Made by a program: the position numbers and the translations under genes. From NCBI GenBank assembly GCA_028681135.1, contig JAQUJC010000003.1, forward strand, positions 16,263-80,262: a stretch of 64,000 nt of DNA. The letters run 5' to 3'. Below the pieces are notes generated by a model, which did not search any database, was not told the origin of the DNA, and worked only from the letters and a program-made list of their open reading frames with translations. The number at the start of each line of letters is the position of its first letter. Position 1 is the stretch's first letter. Shown here in pieces: positions 28,324 to 37,637 of this stretch. The stretch is from Kiritimatiellia bacterium (GTDB taxonomy: Bacteria > Verrucomicrobiota > Kiritimatiellia > CAIQIC01 > Lenti-01).

Positions 28324-28768
28324 CACGGTTGGTGGTTGATGGTTCATGGTTCATGGTTGATCGTGATCGCCACTTGAAAATTGAATATCGGATATTGAAT
28401 ATTGTGTGTCATCTCCCCCCCCCCGTAGCACGCGGCTCCTGTCGCGTGTATTCCCAATGTGGGACAGACCCCGCGCTACTCAAACAGCCACGGCTCACCC
28501 GGAGGGTTCGCCCTACCCACCGCCGATTGATAGTTGATGGTTGATGGCTCATGGTTGGTGGAAATTGTTGATCGTTGGTTGTCGAGCGAATCCGAGAAAC
28601 CTATCCGCAAAATCCGCAGCTCGACTGTTACGGCTGTTTGCCCCTTTCCAATCCTGTAAATCCAGTCAAAAAATGGCGGCCTCCTGGACACTGGACCTCC
28701 GACCTCGGCTCCCCCCTCCCCCTTTCCTGCCTTCCTGAGTTCAGATTCACCTCCGGCTGCTCCGGATA

Positions 28769-29749
28769 TTAATGCCCGCCCGCCCCCGTCTTCATCAGCC
28801 CCAACGCCACCAACTGCTGAATGCCTTCGTACTGCTGTGCGCCGGGATGCCACAACGAAAAATCGCCCTCTTTGCGAAAACGCTCGGCATAGGCCTTGTA
28901 CTCCGCGGAGGCATTCCAGTAGACCCCCCGCGCCGCCTCCCGAAAGGCCTTCTCCTTGAAATCCTGCAAGTACTTGAAATGCAAAATGGCCCCTTGGGCC
29001 TTCGAAATCTTTGCCCCTTCAATCGTGTGCAATCCCCGCCGCAAAAAAAGCTCAGGCGCATACTTGAAAAACGGATATTTGGAGCACCCGAATTCCTCGT
29101 TGAATACCCGTCCGCGTGTCCCGCCCATATAGATGGAATCCGGGGCCTCGCCATCGAAGACCGGGTGGTATTTTTTTTGAACATATCCGTCCGCATCGAA
29201 CCAGGAGGCCGCCGAGCGCAGGTCGTCACCTGGGCTGTAGGCGATCTGGCCGATGGGCTCGCGGGCAAACATCTCAATGAATAGGCTGTGTAGCGCTGCG
29301 GCACCCTCCGCTTCCAGTTCGGCCGCCAAATCGGGCAGCTTCAGCCGGTCCATCTGCGGATACACGAACAGCTCGTCGGCGTCGAGCACCAGACACCAGC
29401 GCCCGACCGCAAAACGGCGCAGCAGAGGCTCCTGCCAATACAAGGGCCCTTTGTAGCGCTCCTTCGACGTCCAAACATGGATGCGTGGATCGGCGGCCGC
29501 GAGGTCCCGCGTGCCGTCCGTCGAATCATTGTCCACCAGCAGCACCCGCGATACCCCGAGATCAAAATGGTACTGCAGCATGAAGGGCAATCGCAGCGCT
29601 TCATTGCGACACACCACAATCATCCACACCTCGTCCGAGTTCCACGCCGGCAGCGGTCGCGTATCCACTCGCCGCATCCCCGCCCAGGCCGTTTTCCGCC
29701 GCACCCAGCGGTGGGCCCGGATTTTGAGCTGCTCCAGCCGCCGGGCCAT
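28769..29749 (-). CDS. Glycosyltransferase family 2-like / DUF-type (Glyco_tranf_2_4)
   Basis: MIVVCRNEALRLPFMLQYHFDLGVSRVLLVDNDSTDGTRD, LVLDADELFVYP. Confidence 0.85.
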   Translation of the reverse strand: MARRLEQLKIRAHRWVRRKTAWAGMRRVDTRPLPAWNSDEVWMIVVCRNEALRLPFMLQYHFDLGVSRVLLVDNDSTDGTRDLAAADPRIHVWTSKERYKGPLYWQEPLLRRFAVGRWCLVLDADELFVYPQMDRLKLPDLAAELEAEGAAALHSLFIEMFAREPIGQIAYSPGDDLRSAASWFDADGYVQKKYHPVFDGEAPDSIYMGGTRGRVFNEEFGCSKYPFFKYAPELFLRRGLHTIEGAKISKAQGAILHFKYLQDFKEKAFREAARGVYWNASAEYKAYAERFRKEGDFSLWHPGAQQYEGIQQLVALGLMKTGAGGH

Positions 29750-29751
29750 CA

Positions 29752-30045
29752 CTATTTTCCCCGCCGGTTCTTCCACGAGCGTCGGAACAGGGCCAATCCC
29801 AGACTCAGGGTTTTAGGATCAACCTTGGACAAATAGGCTTCGGGATGAACCAAATCCAGAGGCCCCGCAGCATCTGACACCCCTTGCGCCTGCAAGACCG
29901 CCAACCAAGCCCCCACCCCGCACCCAACGTCCAACGCAGAGCGGACCGGCGGAATCCGCGGCAACACCAAGTCTAATATCCGGACGGACGCCTGCGCCGT
30001 CCATTCATAGCGCTGAGAATAGAAATATGGTTTGTAGTGGCTCAT
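29752..30045 (-). pseudogene. Truncated class I SAM methyltransferase
   Basis: Keeps motif I (ALDVGCGVGAWLAVL) but only 97 aa; remainder of the fold missing. Confidence 0.6.
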
Positions 30046-31049
30046 GCAGTTGATTCCCCAGGTTGTGCGGGCACAGGTCGCTCCACCGCTTCATTGGATG
30101 CCATGCGGCAAATGAAGGTGGCTTGGTCACCAGCACCCATCTGGTTCAGCCATTTTGCCCAGCGCGCGTAGTCGCGCATCTGCCGACGGGTAAAATGGAC
30201 GTATTGCTGGCTCTGGGCAAACGATTCTTTGGAATGGAAAAAACGGTCGTGCCGATAGTCTTCGCTCGCCCAGAACTGAAAACTGCTGGAGTCCTGTAGC
30301 ATCGTTTCCACTCGCAGCCCGCATTGTCTTGCTAACCTGCTGAAACTATCTTGGGTAAACAGATTCAGGTGCCGTGGCGCATCCCATTGAACCCAGTTCG
30401 CTCCATACCGGTACCTGGCGAAGGAATCCGACAACGGAATGCGAACGATCACGCACCCTCCGGGCTCCAGAAGCGCTGCCGCTTTGGTCAGTAGCTCGCG
30501 CGGATTCGGTATGTGTTCGAACGAATGGTCGAACAACACCGCATGATAACTGCCTGTCTCATCCAACAGATCCCGCCGCAGGACGACCCCCTCGTCTTCC
30601 GCCAAGTTTTCAGCAGGAAAATAGCGATCAATCCCCTGGCTGTCCACGCCTGCGCACCGCAAAATACTCACCAGCATGCCCGCGCCGCAGCCAACATCGA
30701 GAAAGCGATTGCCACGACGCAACCCTGTTTTTTTTAGCCAATAGAAATAATATGGTTTTTTCAGTAAATTCAATAGCCGCCCCAGCAAAGCCGATTGTCC
30801 CAAGGCTGGAGCGGTCCGCGAACGGTACAGCCAGCGGCGCAGGGGTGGGATATGACGTACATGGAACGGCGAATAATTCCGAGCGTAGTATTTTCCCATA
30901 TTAGCGGGAGGTGTCTCCAGGCGCAAATGGCCGCAAACCGCACACTGAACGTAATCAAATGCTTCCAGCGTTCCGTCCATTTTTTCGCGAGCCTGCCATC
31001 GGCAATTCCCCGTGACATTCCCACAGATGCTGCAACCCGCAATCGTCAT
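30042..31049 (-). CDS. Class I SAM methyltransferase with N-terminal zinc ribbon (paralog A)
   Basis: CSICGN...CAVCGHL, FLDVGCGAGMLVSIL; closely similar to 32977-33954. Confidence 0.85.
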   Translation of the reverse strand: MTIAGCSICGNVTGNCRWQAREKMDGTLEAFDYVQCAVCGHLRLETPPANMGKYYARNYSPFHVRHIPPLRRWLYRSRTAPALGQSALLGRLLNLLKKPYYFYWLKKTGLRRGNRFLDVGCGAGMLVSILRCAGVDSQGIDRYFPAENLAEDEGVVLRRDLLDETGSYHAVLFDHSFEHIPNPRELLTKAAALLEPGGCVIVRIPLSDSFARYRYGANWVQWDAPRHLNLFTQDSFSRLARQCGLRVETMLQDSSSFQFWASEDYRHDRFFHSKESFAQSQQYVHFTRRQMRDYARWAKWLNQMGAGDQATFICRMASNEAVERPVPAQPGESTA

Positions 31050-31996
31050 TGTTGTACCTCTGGACGCGTACAAGCCCAGGCTAAAGATGCTTTTTTAAAG
31101 AAACGTCGGCCAATTGTAGACCAGGCAGCCCGGCGCCGGACCCGGCGGACTTCGGCCAACGGCATATCCCGAAACAAAATCTGTTCTTGAAGTAAATCTT
31201 CCTGCTGGAGCAGCGATCCATTCCACCGGCGAAGGGGAAAGGTATAGAATTGATAGCGCGCATCATCGCTCGGCAGAAGATCAATGTCCGGCCGCTGCTT
31301 GGGATTCAAAAACCCATAGACCGGAACATGAATCTGGCAGGCTTCGGACAACCAGGCAGCAAGCCACGTAAAACTGCTGAGGCTCAACACAATATTCTTC
31401 GCCTGACGGATAATTTGGAAATCAGCGACAGCCCCTTGCGAGGGAATCAGCCGGGCGTTCGGCAGGGCCTTGAGCAAACCATCCATATAAGGCCCGGATT
31501 CGAGTTGCCCTTGAAAAACCGGTTTTAATCCCGTTCGTTGCACGACAGATCGATAAAATACAACAGGCAATAGTCCGTAGTCCGGATGGATACCTCGATT
31601 CATGATGTCTTCCGCCCGGATATTGATCAATAACTCGTCATCGCCCAGAACAGCCTGCGCCGGGCCGGATGAAATAAACAGCTCCCGACTCTCCTGGTTG
31701 GAAGGAAAATGTTCAAGTCGGAATCCGTACCCCGTCAAATTGACTTGTTCCAATTTTCCAGTCTTCATCAGGCCGCTGACTTGCCGCAAATCGAACAGAT
31801 GACCGGTCAATTTAGGTAATTCTTGATCTTGGGAATCTCGCACCGGCGCGACGAGCCTCCATTCGGGCATATGGTAGCCAGACACAGCTAAATCTTTCCC
31901 CACTAGCTGTTGAAGCCGCATGGCCACTAGATATTGTGCCATCTGATTGCCCAACCGCCCACACGGGGTTATGACGATTTCTCTCATGGCGGCCAA
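31046..31996 (-). CDS. GT11/fucosyltransferase-like glycosyltransferase
   Basis: ITPCGRLGNQMAQYLVA start motif; LLINIRAEDI; SLSSFTWLAAWLS. Confidence 0.65.
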   Translation of the reverse strand: MAAMREIVITPCGRLGNQMAQYLVAMRLQQLVGKDLAVSGYHMPEWRLVAPVRDSQDQELPKLTGHLFDLRQVSGLMKTGKLEQVNLTGYGFRLEHFPSNQESRELFISSGPAQAVLGDDELLINIRAEDIMNRGIHPDYGLLPVVFYRSVVQRTGLKPVFQGQLESGPYMDGLLKALPNARLIPSQGAVADFQIIRQAKNIVLSLSSFTWLAAWLSEACQIHVPVYGFLNPKQRPDIDLLPSDDARYQFYTFPLRRWNGSLLQQEDLLQEQILFRDMPLAEVRRVRRRAAWSTIGRRFFKKASLAWACTRPEVQQ

Positions 31997-32165
31997 TATA
32001 CGAAGATACCCGGCAGAACGCCAATTCTTTCACGGCGCACTTGCGTGGATCTCGGACACCCTCCGAGCCGACGGCAATGGGTGCTCGCCGTGTGATTGCG
32101 AATGCCCCGTCTATTTCGCAAATACGCTTGCCCCTCACCCACCCCTTTGGCACGATGCGGTCTGC

Positions 32166-32975
32166 GTGAATTCCTTTGGGCATTTCATTCTGACTCGTTT
32201 CAATGTGCCGTTGCAGTTCGATCTGCCAGCGGGACAGCAACGCGCGCCTATGGGGCTCGATGCGGGCTGGCTGTCGCGCCGGTTCGAGCTGTTCGAACGC
32301 GTCTGCCTCGCCTCCGTCGCGCTCCAGACGGAACCGGACTTTCGGTGGCTCATTTTTCTCGATGAGGCCACCCCGGCCCCCTTTCGCGACCGCATGGAAG
32401 CCCTGGCCACTGCCCATGATTTTCTCACGCCGGTCTACTGTGATCGGTTCGACGATGAGACCGTTCTGCCAGTAATTCGCCGGCACGGCCCCACGGATCG
32501 GGTCCGCATCACCACGCGGCTGGACAACGACGATGCCATTCACCCGCGGCTGATCGAACAAGTGCAGCAGCTTGCTCGCCAACATCAACAACAGCAGGAT
32601 ATGGACCGGGGGTTTTTTATCAGTTTTCCGATCGGCTGCTGCGAACGACAGGGAGACTTTTATCTCCAGCGTTATCGCTATAATCCTTTCACCAGCTTTG
32701 TGTCCTCCCCCACGGCTGAACGCACGGTGCTGGGTAGCGATCACCGCTATATTAGCGATGTCGCCCCCGTCGTATTGCATTGGTGCCGCCCCCTGTGGTG
32801 CCAAATCATCCACGGTGAAAATGTCGCCAACCGCCTGCGAGGCATCTATTGGCCCGGGGGCGCCCGCAGTGCTTTCGGCCCCTATGCCCAAGCCCGCCCC
32901 CCCCGTTCCTGCGTCTCTCAATGCGCCGAATGGCTCCGTAGCACCCACCAGTATCTTTTCCACCGAGGAACGTGA
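32166..32975 (+). CDS. Putative rhamnosyltransferase-family protein
   Basis: FILTRFNV, WLIFLDEATP, ITTRLDNDDAIHP; GTG start at 32166 proposed. Confidence 0.7.
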   Translation: MNSFGHFILTRFNVPLQFDLPAGQQRAPMGLDAGWLSRRFELFERVCLASVALQTEPDFRWLIFLDEATPAPFRDRMEALATAHDFLTPVYCDRFDDETVLPVIRRHGPTDRVRITTRLDNDDAIHPRLIEQVQQLARQHQQQQDMDRGFFISFPIGCCERQGDFYLQRYRYNPFTSFVSSPTAERTVLGSDHRYISDVAPVVLHWCRPLWCQIIHGENVANRLRGIYWPGGARSAFGPYAQARPPRSCVSQCAEWLRSTHQYLFHRGT

Positions 32976-32976
32976 T

Positions 32977-33954
32977 ATGACCCCTCCCGAATGCCCCATC
33001 TGCGCCAATACCGCCGGCAACCGACTGCTGTCGGTCTGCGAAAAAATGAACGGAACGCTCGAACCCTTCGATTATGCTCAGTGCCCCGCCTGCGGGCATC
33101 TGCATCTGGCCGCGCCCCCGGCAGATATGAGCCCCTACTATGCCACAGGCTATTATTCCTTCCATTCCCGCCCCATTCCCGCCTGGCGTCAGTGGCTCTA
33201 TCGTTGGCGCACGGCCGCCGCTTTGGGCGGTGGCGGTGTCAGCGGACGCCTGATGAACCGCCTCAAGCCCCCATTCTATGCCTATTGGCTGGAGCACACC
33301 GGCCTGCGCCTGGGTCACCGTGTGCTGGATGTCGGCTGCGGCGCAGGCAACCTGATTCGCATTTTGCAGGTGGCCGGGTTGCAGTGTACGGGCATTGACC
33401 CTTTTTTGCCTGGCGATTCACGCACCCCAGAAGGCGCCCAGTTGCGTAAGGCCGACCTGCTGGACATAGAATCCTCGTGGGATGCCATCTTGTTCAACCA
33501 CGCCTTCGAACATGTGCCCAATCCGCGCGAGGTGCTCGCCCAGGCGGCCCGGCTGCTGGAGCCGGGCGGATGCATCGTCGTGCGCATTCCGCTATCCGAT
33601 TCCTTTGCATTCTTCCATTATGGCCCTAACTGGGTCCAATGGGACGCGCCCCGCCATCTGAATCTCTTCACACGCAACAGTTTTACAACTCTGGCTGAAC
33701 AATGCGGACTGAAGGTGGAGACCACTCTTGAAGATTCCTCGCGCATGCAGTTCTGGGGCAGCGAGGAATACCAACGCAATATCTTCCACAACTCTAAGGA
33801 GTCCTACGGCCACAACCCCCACCAGACCACCTTCTCTCGGCGACAATTGCGGGATTTCGACCGCTGGTCACGCTGGCTCAACGACATGGGCGCCGGTGAT
33901 CAGGCCACCTTCATCTGCCGCAAAAAACCATTGGGGTCAGCCCTTGAATCTTGA
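32977..33954 (+). CDS. Class I SAM methyltransferase with N-terminal zinc ribbon (paralog B)
   Basis: CPICAN...CPACGHL, VLDVGCGAGNLIRIL; same architecture as 30042-31049. Confidence 0.85.
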   Translation: MTPPECPICANTAGNRLLSVCEKMNGTLEPFDYAQCPACGHLHLAAPPADMSPYYATGYYSFHSRPIPAWRQWLYRWRTAAALGGGGVSGRLMNRLKPPFYAYWLEHTGLRLGHRVLDVGCGAGNLIRILQVAGLQCTGIDPFLPGDSRTPEGAQLRKADLLDIESSWDAILFNHAFEHVPNPREVLAQAARLLEPGGCIVVRIPLSDSFAFFHYGPNWVQWDAPRHLNLFTRNSFTTLAEQCGLKVETTLEDSSRMQFWGSEEYQRNIFHNSKESYGHNPHQTTFSRRQLRDFDRWSRWLNDMGAGDQATFICRKKPLGSALES

Positions 33955-34086
33955 ATTATGGTGGCAATTTCCGGCTCGGGCAGGACGGAGCTCCCACCAC
34001 GGGCAGGTTGCCCCTCCAGGATCCTGTGGAAACGTGCCGGTTATGGGTTTGCGCTTTGTGGCGCGGACCTCCCGGGCCGCGCTGGT
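33933..34086. repeat. 154-bp direct repeat, left copy, starting GGGGTCAGCCCTTGAATCTTGAATTATGG
   Basis: Right ~104 bp identical to 34845-34998 by eye. Confidence 0.93.
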
Positions 34087-34103
34087 TTCAGCCTGAATTA
34101 TTT

Positions 34104-34568
34104 TTATTCCGGATTACTTTTGGGTTTACGGTCGATAATCTGACATAACACTCGGGCGTCTTCTTGATGACGGGGATGATTGATCGCGCTCTTGATTTGC
34201 AAAAGGGATTCGATGTCGATCCAGCAGGCCTGACTGCCTCCGTATTGAGATTTCACGCGTTTCTCCCACGCTTCAGCAAAAGACAATGGGTGCATTTCGA
34301 GCAAAAGATTAATTCGGTTTGGCGCAACACCGATTTGCAAGGCCTGATTAGGAATATCGAAATCCAATAACGTGGGACTGCCATATTCCGACAAAGCTTG
34401 ATTGGCGCGAGCGATGTTTTCCGCGCTGCCCTCCACCCATAAATCCATGTCTTTCGTGTATCGCGGTTTGGCATGGAAAATAAATGCCAACCCTCCGACA
34501 ACTAAATAGCGCACACCATGTTCATGGAATAACACGAGAAGATCTTCGAAATCAGGTATTTCGTTCAT
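34104..34568 (-). CDS. Nucleotidyltransferase (DUF6036-like, TA-associated fold)
   Basis: VRYLVVGGLAFIFHAKPRYTKDMDLWVEG (GG...DxDxW pattern). Confidence 0.75.
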   Translation of the reverse strand: MNEIPDFEDLLVLFHEHGVRYLVVGGLAFIFHAKPRYTKDMDLWVEGSAENIARANQALSEYGSPTLLDFDIPNQALQIGVAPNRINLLLEMHPLSFAEAWEKRVKSQYGGSQACWIDIESLLQIKSAINHPRHQEDARVLCQIIDRKPKSNPE

Positions 34569-34779
34569 AATTTTGTCGGGCCTGCTGCACCTTTTCGACA
34601 TCGTTGCGGATGGCAATCAGCGCTGACAAGCGCTCCTGCGGAGTCTTGGATTGCCAGAATGTCAAATCCCAGTTCTCTGCATCATCGAAATTGCAGGCGC
34701 GATGAGTCACCATTCGGGCACGGCGTTCCCGAGCACGCAACTTTCTGTCGAAAACGCCTGCTGGTGTTAGCTCGTTCAT
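34552..34779 (-). CDS. Small helical partner of the nucleotidyltransferase (putative toxin-antitoxin partner)
   Basis: 75 aa, overlaps the nucleotidyltransferase start by 17 nt; NWDLTFWQSKTPQERLSAL motif. Confidence 0.6.
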   Translation of the reverse strand: MNELTPAGVFDRKLRARERRARMVTHRACNFDDAENWDLTFWQSKTPQERLSALIAIRNDVEKVQQARQNYERNT

Positions 34780-34844
34780 TGCAACCTTTCCATGTCATCA
34801 TCCTACCCCAAAACCACAGCGCCGGGAAGATCAATTTCACCATC

Positions 34845-34998
34845 GGGGTCAGCCCTTGAATCTTGAATTATGGCGACTGCTTTCGGTTCGAGCGGGACGG
34901 AGCTCCCACCACGGGCAGGTTGCCCCTCCAGGATCCTGTGGAAACGTGCCGGTTATGGGTTTGCGCTTTGTGGCGCGGACCTCCCGGGCCGCGCTGGT
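34845..34998. repeat. 154-bp direct repeat, right copy
   Basis: Same orientation and length as 33933-34086. Confidence 0.93.
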
Positions 34999-35575
34999 GT
35001 AGCGCAATCGCCTCTGACAAAGGGCATGTCGAAGACGACCTGAACAACACATACCCAGCTAAAGAATAACCAAGGTCATTCCGTCTGTTTTCTGCCTGTT
35101 GCAGTCTTTTTCCGGTCATGGTGAGCGTAGTCGAACCATCTCGGCCCACCCCCAACGGCCAACCTGCGGAACTACGCCGAGATCCCTCGACAAGCTCGGG
35201 ATGACAACCCGAGGGGCACATCCGTCCCGTTTCCAAATTTTCAGTTTGGGTTCCCTTCTGTGAAATCCCCACCACGGGCGCGCCAGCATGAAATCCGAAG
35301 CTTGATCTCTGACGGTTCCGCTCCCTATCCCGGACAGCACGGAGGTTGTCCCTCCAGAAATCTTATTTATCCTCTGTGAGTGTCAGCTTTTTTCCTGTTT
35401 TCCTGCTCAATTCCCCCTCCTTTTCAAACCCTTCCCATTCGTGTCCATCCTGCTTGCCCACCGTCTTGTCCGCCGTAGCCTTGGTGAAGGTGGAAGCCTT
35501 GACGAAGGTGGGTGTTCATCCGTGGTTATCTTATTCTTTTGGGGTTGCGGCTATGCTGCGCTGTGGTCTCTCGTG

Positions 35576-36715
35576 TCACGCCTTGCACAATCTCTGGTAC
35601 AGCCCCATCAACTTCTCTGCGCTGGCGGGCCAGGTATGGCGTTCGAGGACCTGCTGGCGGCCGGTAGCGCCCATGCGCTGGCGCAGAGCGGGGTTTTCAG
35701 CCAGCTTCTTCAGACCCGCGGCCAATGCGGTGGGATCGCCAACGGGCACCACGATACCGGCACCATCGGCCACCAGCCGCGGCACCCAGGCACAATCTGT
35801 GGTCAAGACCGGCAGACCCGTGGCCATCGCCTCGATGGCCGCAAAGCAAAACGATTCGTAGTCGCTGGAAATCACTTTGACGTCGGCGGCGGCATAGACA
35901 GCAGGCAATTCGCTGAATGGCAGCTCGCCAAGGAATAAGACCCGGTCGGCAATTTTCAACTCGATGGCCTGCTGCTGCGTCCGCTCCTGCAACGGGCCGC
36001 TGCCTGCCAGCATCAGCCAGGAACCGGGATGGTCCTGTGTAAACCGAGCAAAGGCCTTTAGCAGCATGGCGTGATTCTTGAACGCCTGAAACCGTGCCAC
36101 ATAAAGTGCCACGAAGTCGTCCCGGCCAATGCCGTATTGCTGCCGGAAATTTGATGCTTGGGGGCGGAACCGGTCCGCATCCACTGCATTTGGAATATTT
36201 TCCACGTCCAAACCCAAATCGCGCAGTTTTTCAATCGTCGTGCCGCTGGCGATCAACCCATCGGCCATCCCTACCCCGCCCCGCGGATCATAATAATTTG
36301 GGGCCGTTAGGCGCATCACCACTGGAATCGTGACGCCCCGGCGCTTGAGCCAAACCACCAGGTTGGGCAGTTCGCAGACCTGGATCACATCGAATTCGGC
36401 GGCATGGCGCGCCACCCAGCGCGCAGCCCGCCACTCAAACCATTCAAATTCTGCTTGTCGCACCCGCCAGCCCCCTCTGACCTTGTCCCAGGGGAACGTT
36501 TTTAACCAGGGCGTATGCAGCACCACCGCCCCCTCCAGCGGCATCGGCGGTGGTCCAAACAGCGGCGCGCCGCTGAGGAACGTTACCTGCGCGCCCGCCT
36601 GCGCCACATGGCGGGAAATCTCGAGGTCAAACGTCTCCCCCCCGCCGCGTTCCAGGCAGGCCATGCGGTTGATGAACAACACCCGCAGGGAGCGAGTCGG
36701 ATGCGCGGCAGCCAT
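35576..36715 (-). CDS. Glycosyltransferase family 4
   Basis: IPNAVDADRFRP, VISSDYESFCFAAIEAMATGLPVLTTD. Confidence 0.9.
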   Translation of the reverse strand: MAAAHPTRSLRVLFINRMACLERGGGETFDLEISRHVAQAGAQVTFLSGAPLFGPPPMPLEGAVVLHTPWLKTFPWDKVRGGWRVRQAEFEWFEWRAARWVARHAAEFDVIQVCELPNLVVWLKRRGVTIPVVMRLTAPNYYDPRGGVGMADGLIASGTTIEKLRDLGLDVENIPNAVDADRFRPQASNFRQQYGIGRDDFVALYVARFQAFKNHAMLLKAFARFTQDHPGSWLMLAGSGPLQERTQQQAIELKIADRVLFLGELPFSELPAVYAAADVKVISSDYESFCFAAIEAMATGLPVLTTDCAWVPRLVADGAGIVVPVGDPTALAAGLKKLAENPALRQRMGATGRQQVLERHTWPASAEKLMGLYQRLCKA

Positions 36716-36722
36716 GCGACTG

Positions 36723-37478
36723 TCAACCCGTTTTGTTTTTTCGTCGCAACAGGAGGTCCAGCAGCCAGCGTTTCGCCACCGTCTTGGTCAGATGGGTGAC
36801 CGCCGGTCCGGCCACTACGGACGCAGAGGGGTTTTTGCGTGCCCAGGCCCAGTTGTCGCGGATCACCACGGACTCTATGTCCGGATGCTGGGACACAGCC
36901 AACGTCACCAGGCGCTCGACCTGCTGTTCGTGGCGATATTCCGTGGGCTTGTCTTGCATTGCCGGCGCCTTACTCCACCACTCAGATTTTTCGATGGAGT
37001 ACATGTAATCATCGAATAGAAACCAGCCCCCCGGCTTCAATAGCTTCATCCCCAAGAAAAAGGCGCACACATCGGTTTCCCATGTGTGGGCGCCATCCAG
37101 AAAGATGAAATCAAAGTACGGTTCGCAGCGATTATCCGCCGTCTGCTGTTCAATGATCTTTTTTAGCTCCCAGGTATAGGAGATGGCCGAGAAGATGGGC
37201 GTGACAAACTCTTGCAAGCCGGTCTTGGCCAAATGATCCAGGATGTTGGGATTGTCTTTGTGATTGCGGACGGCCTCTAGGTCAATCGACGTCAAATGCC
37301 CGACACCGTTTTCTTGGAGCGCCGCCGCGATGATGCACGAGGTTTTGCCGTAGAGAAACCCCAGTTCCAAACATTGGGCCGGACGCGATTCGCGCACCCA
37401 GTCATACAGTACTCGGCATTGGCTCTCCTCGGTGCAAGGCAAATGACCGACAGCAGCATATATTTCATTGAATTTCAT
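36723..37478 (-). CDS. Class I SAM methyltransferase (CmcI/Methyltransf_24-like)
   Basis: CLELGFLYGKTSCIIAAAL, FDFIFLDGAHTWETDVCAFFLGMKLLKPGGWFLFDDY. Confidence 0.8.
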   Translation of the reverse strand: MKFNEIYAAVGHLPCTEESQCRVLYDWVRESRPAQCLELGFLYGKTSCIIAAALQENGVGHLTSIDLEAVRNHKDNPNILDHLAKTGLQEFVTPIFSAISYTWELKKIIEQQTADNRCEPYFDFIFLDGAHTWETDVCAFFLGMKLLKPGGWFLFDDYMYSIEKSEWWSKAPAMQDKPTEYRHEQQVERLVTLAVSQHPDIESVVIRDNWAWARKNPSASVVAGPAVTHLTKTVAKRWLLDLLLRRKNKTG

Positions 37479-37637
37479 GCATTATTCTTTCATACGGGTC
37501 TATGTCGCGCTTGGCACCTTAGCAAACTGGCCCTGCGCTGTGGAATCCCTTTGTTCGGTGTCGGGTGTCGGTTCGGAGGGGGGCCGCCTTGTCGCCCCGT
37601 CTGCATCCATTACGCGCGTCGGCTGCGAGCGAAGGCA

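Noticed and set aside
32572-32976. N-terminal extension of methyltransferase paralog B
   Set aside because: It overlaps the rhamnosyltransferase-like gene; paralog A begins at the equivalent of the ATG at 32977.
31812-33020. 402-aa minus-strand ORF in the rhamnosyltransferase region
   Set aside because: No motifs; the plus strand encodes conserved FILTRFNV/RLDNDDA motifs.
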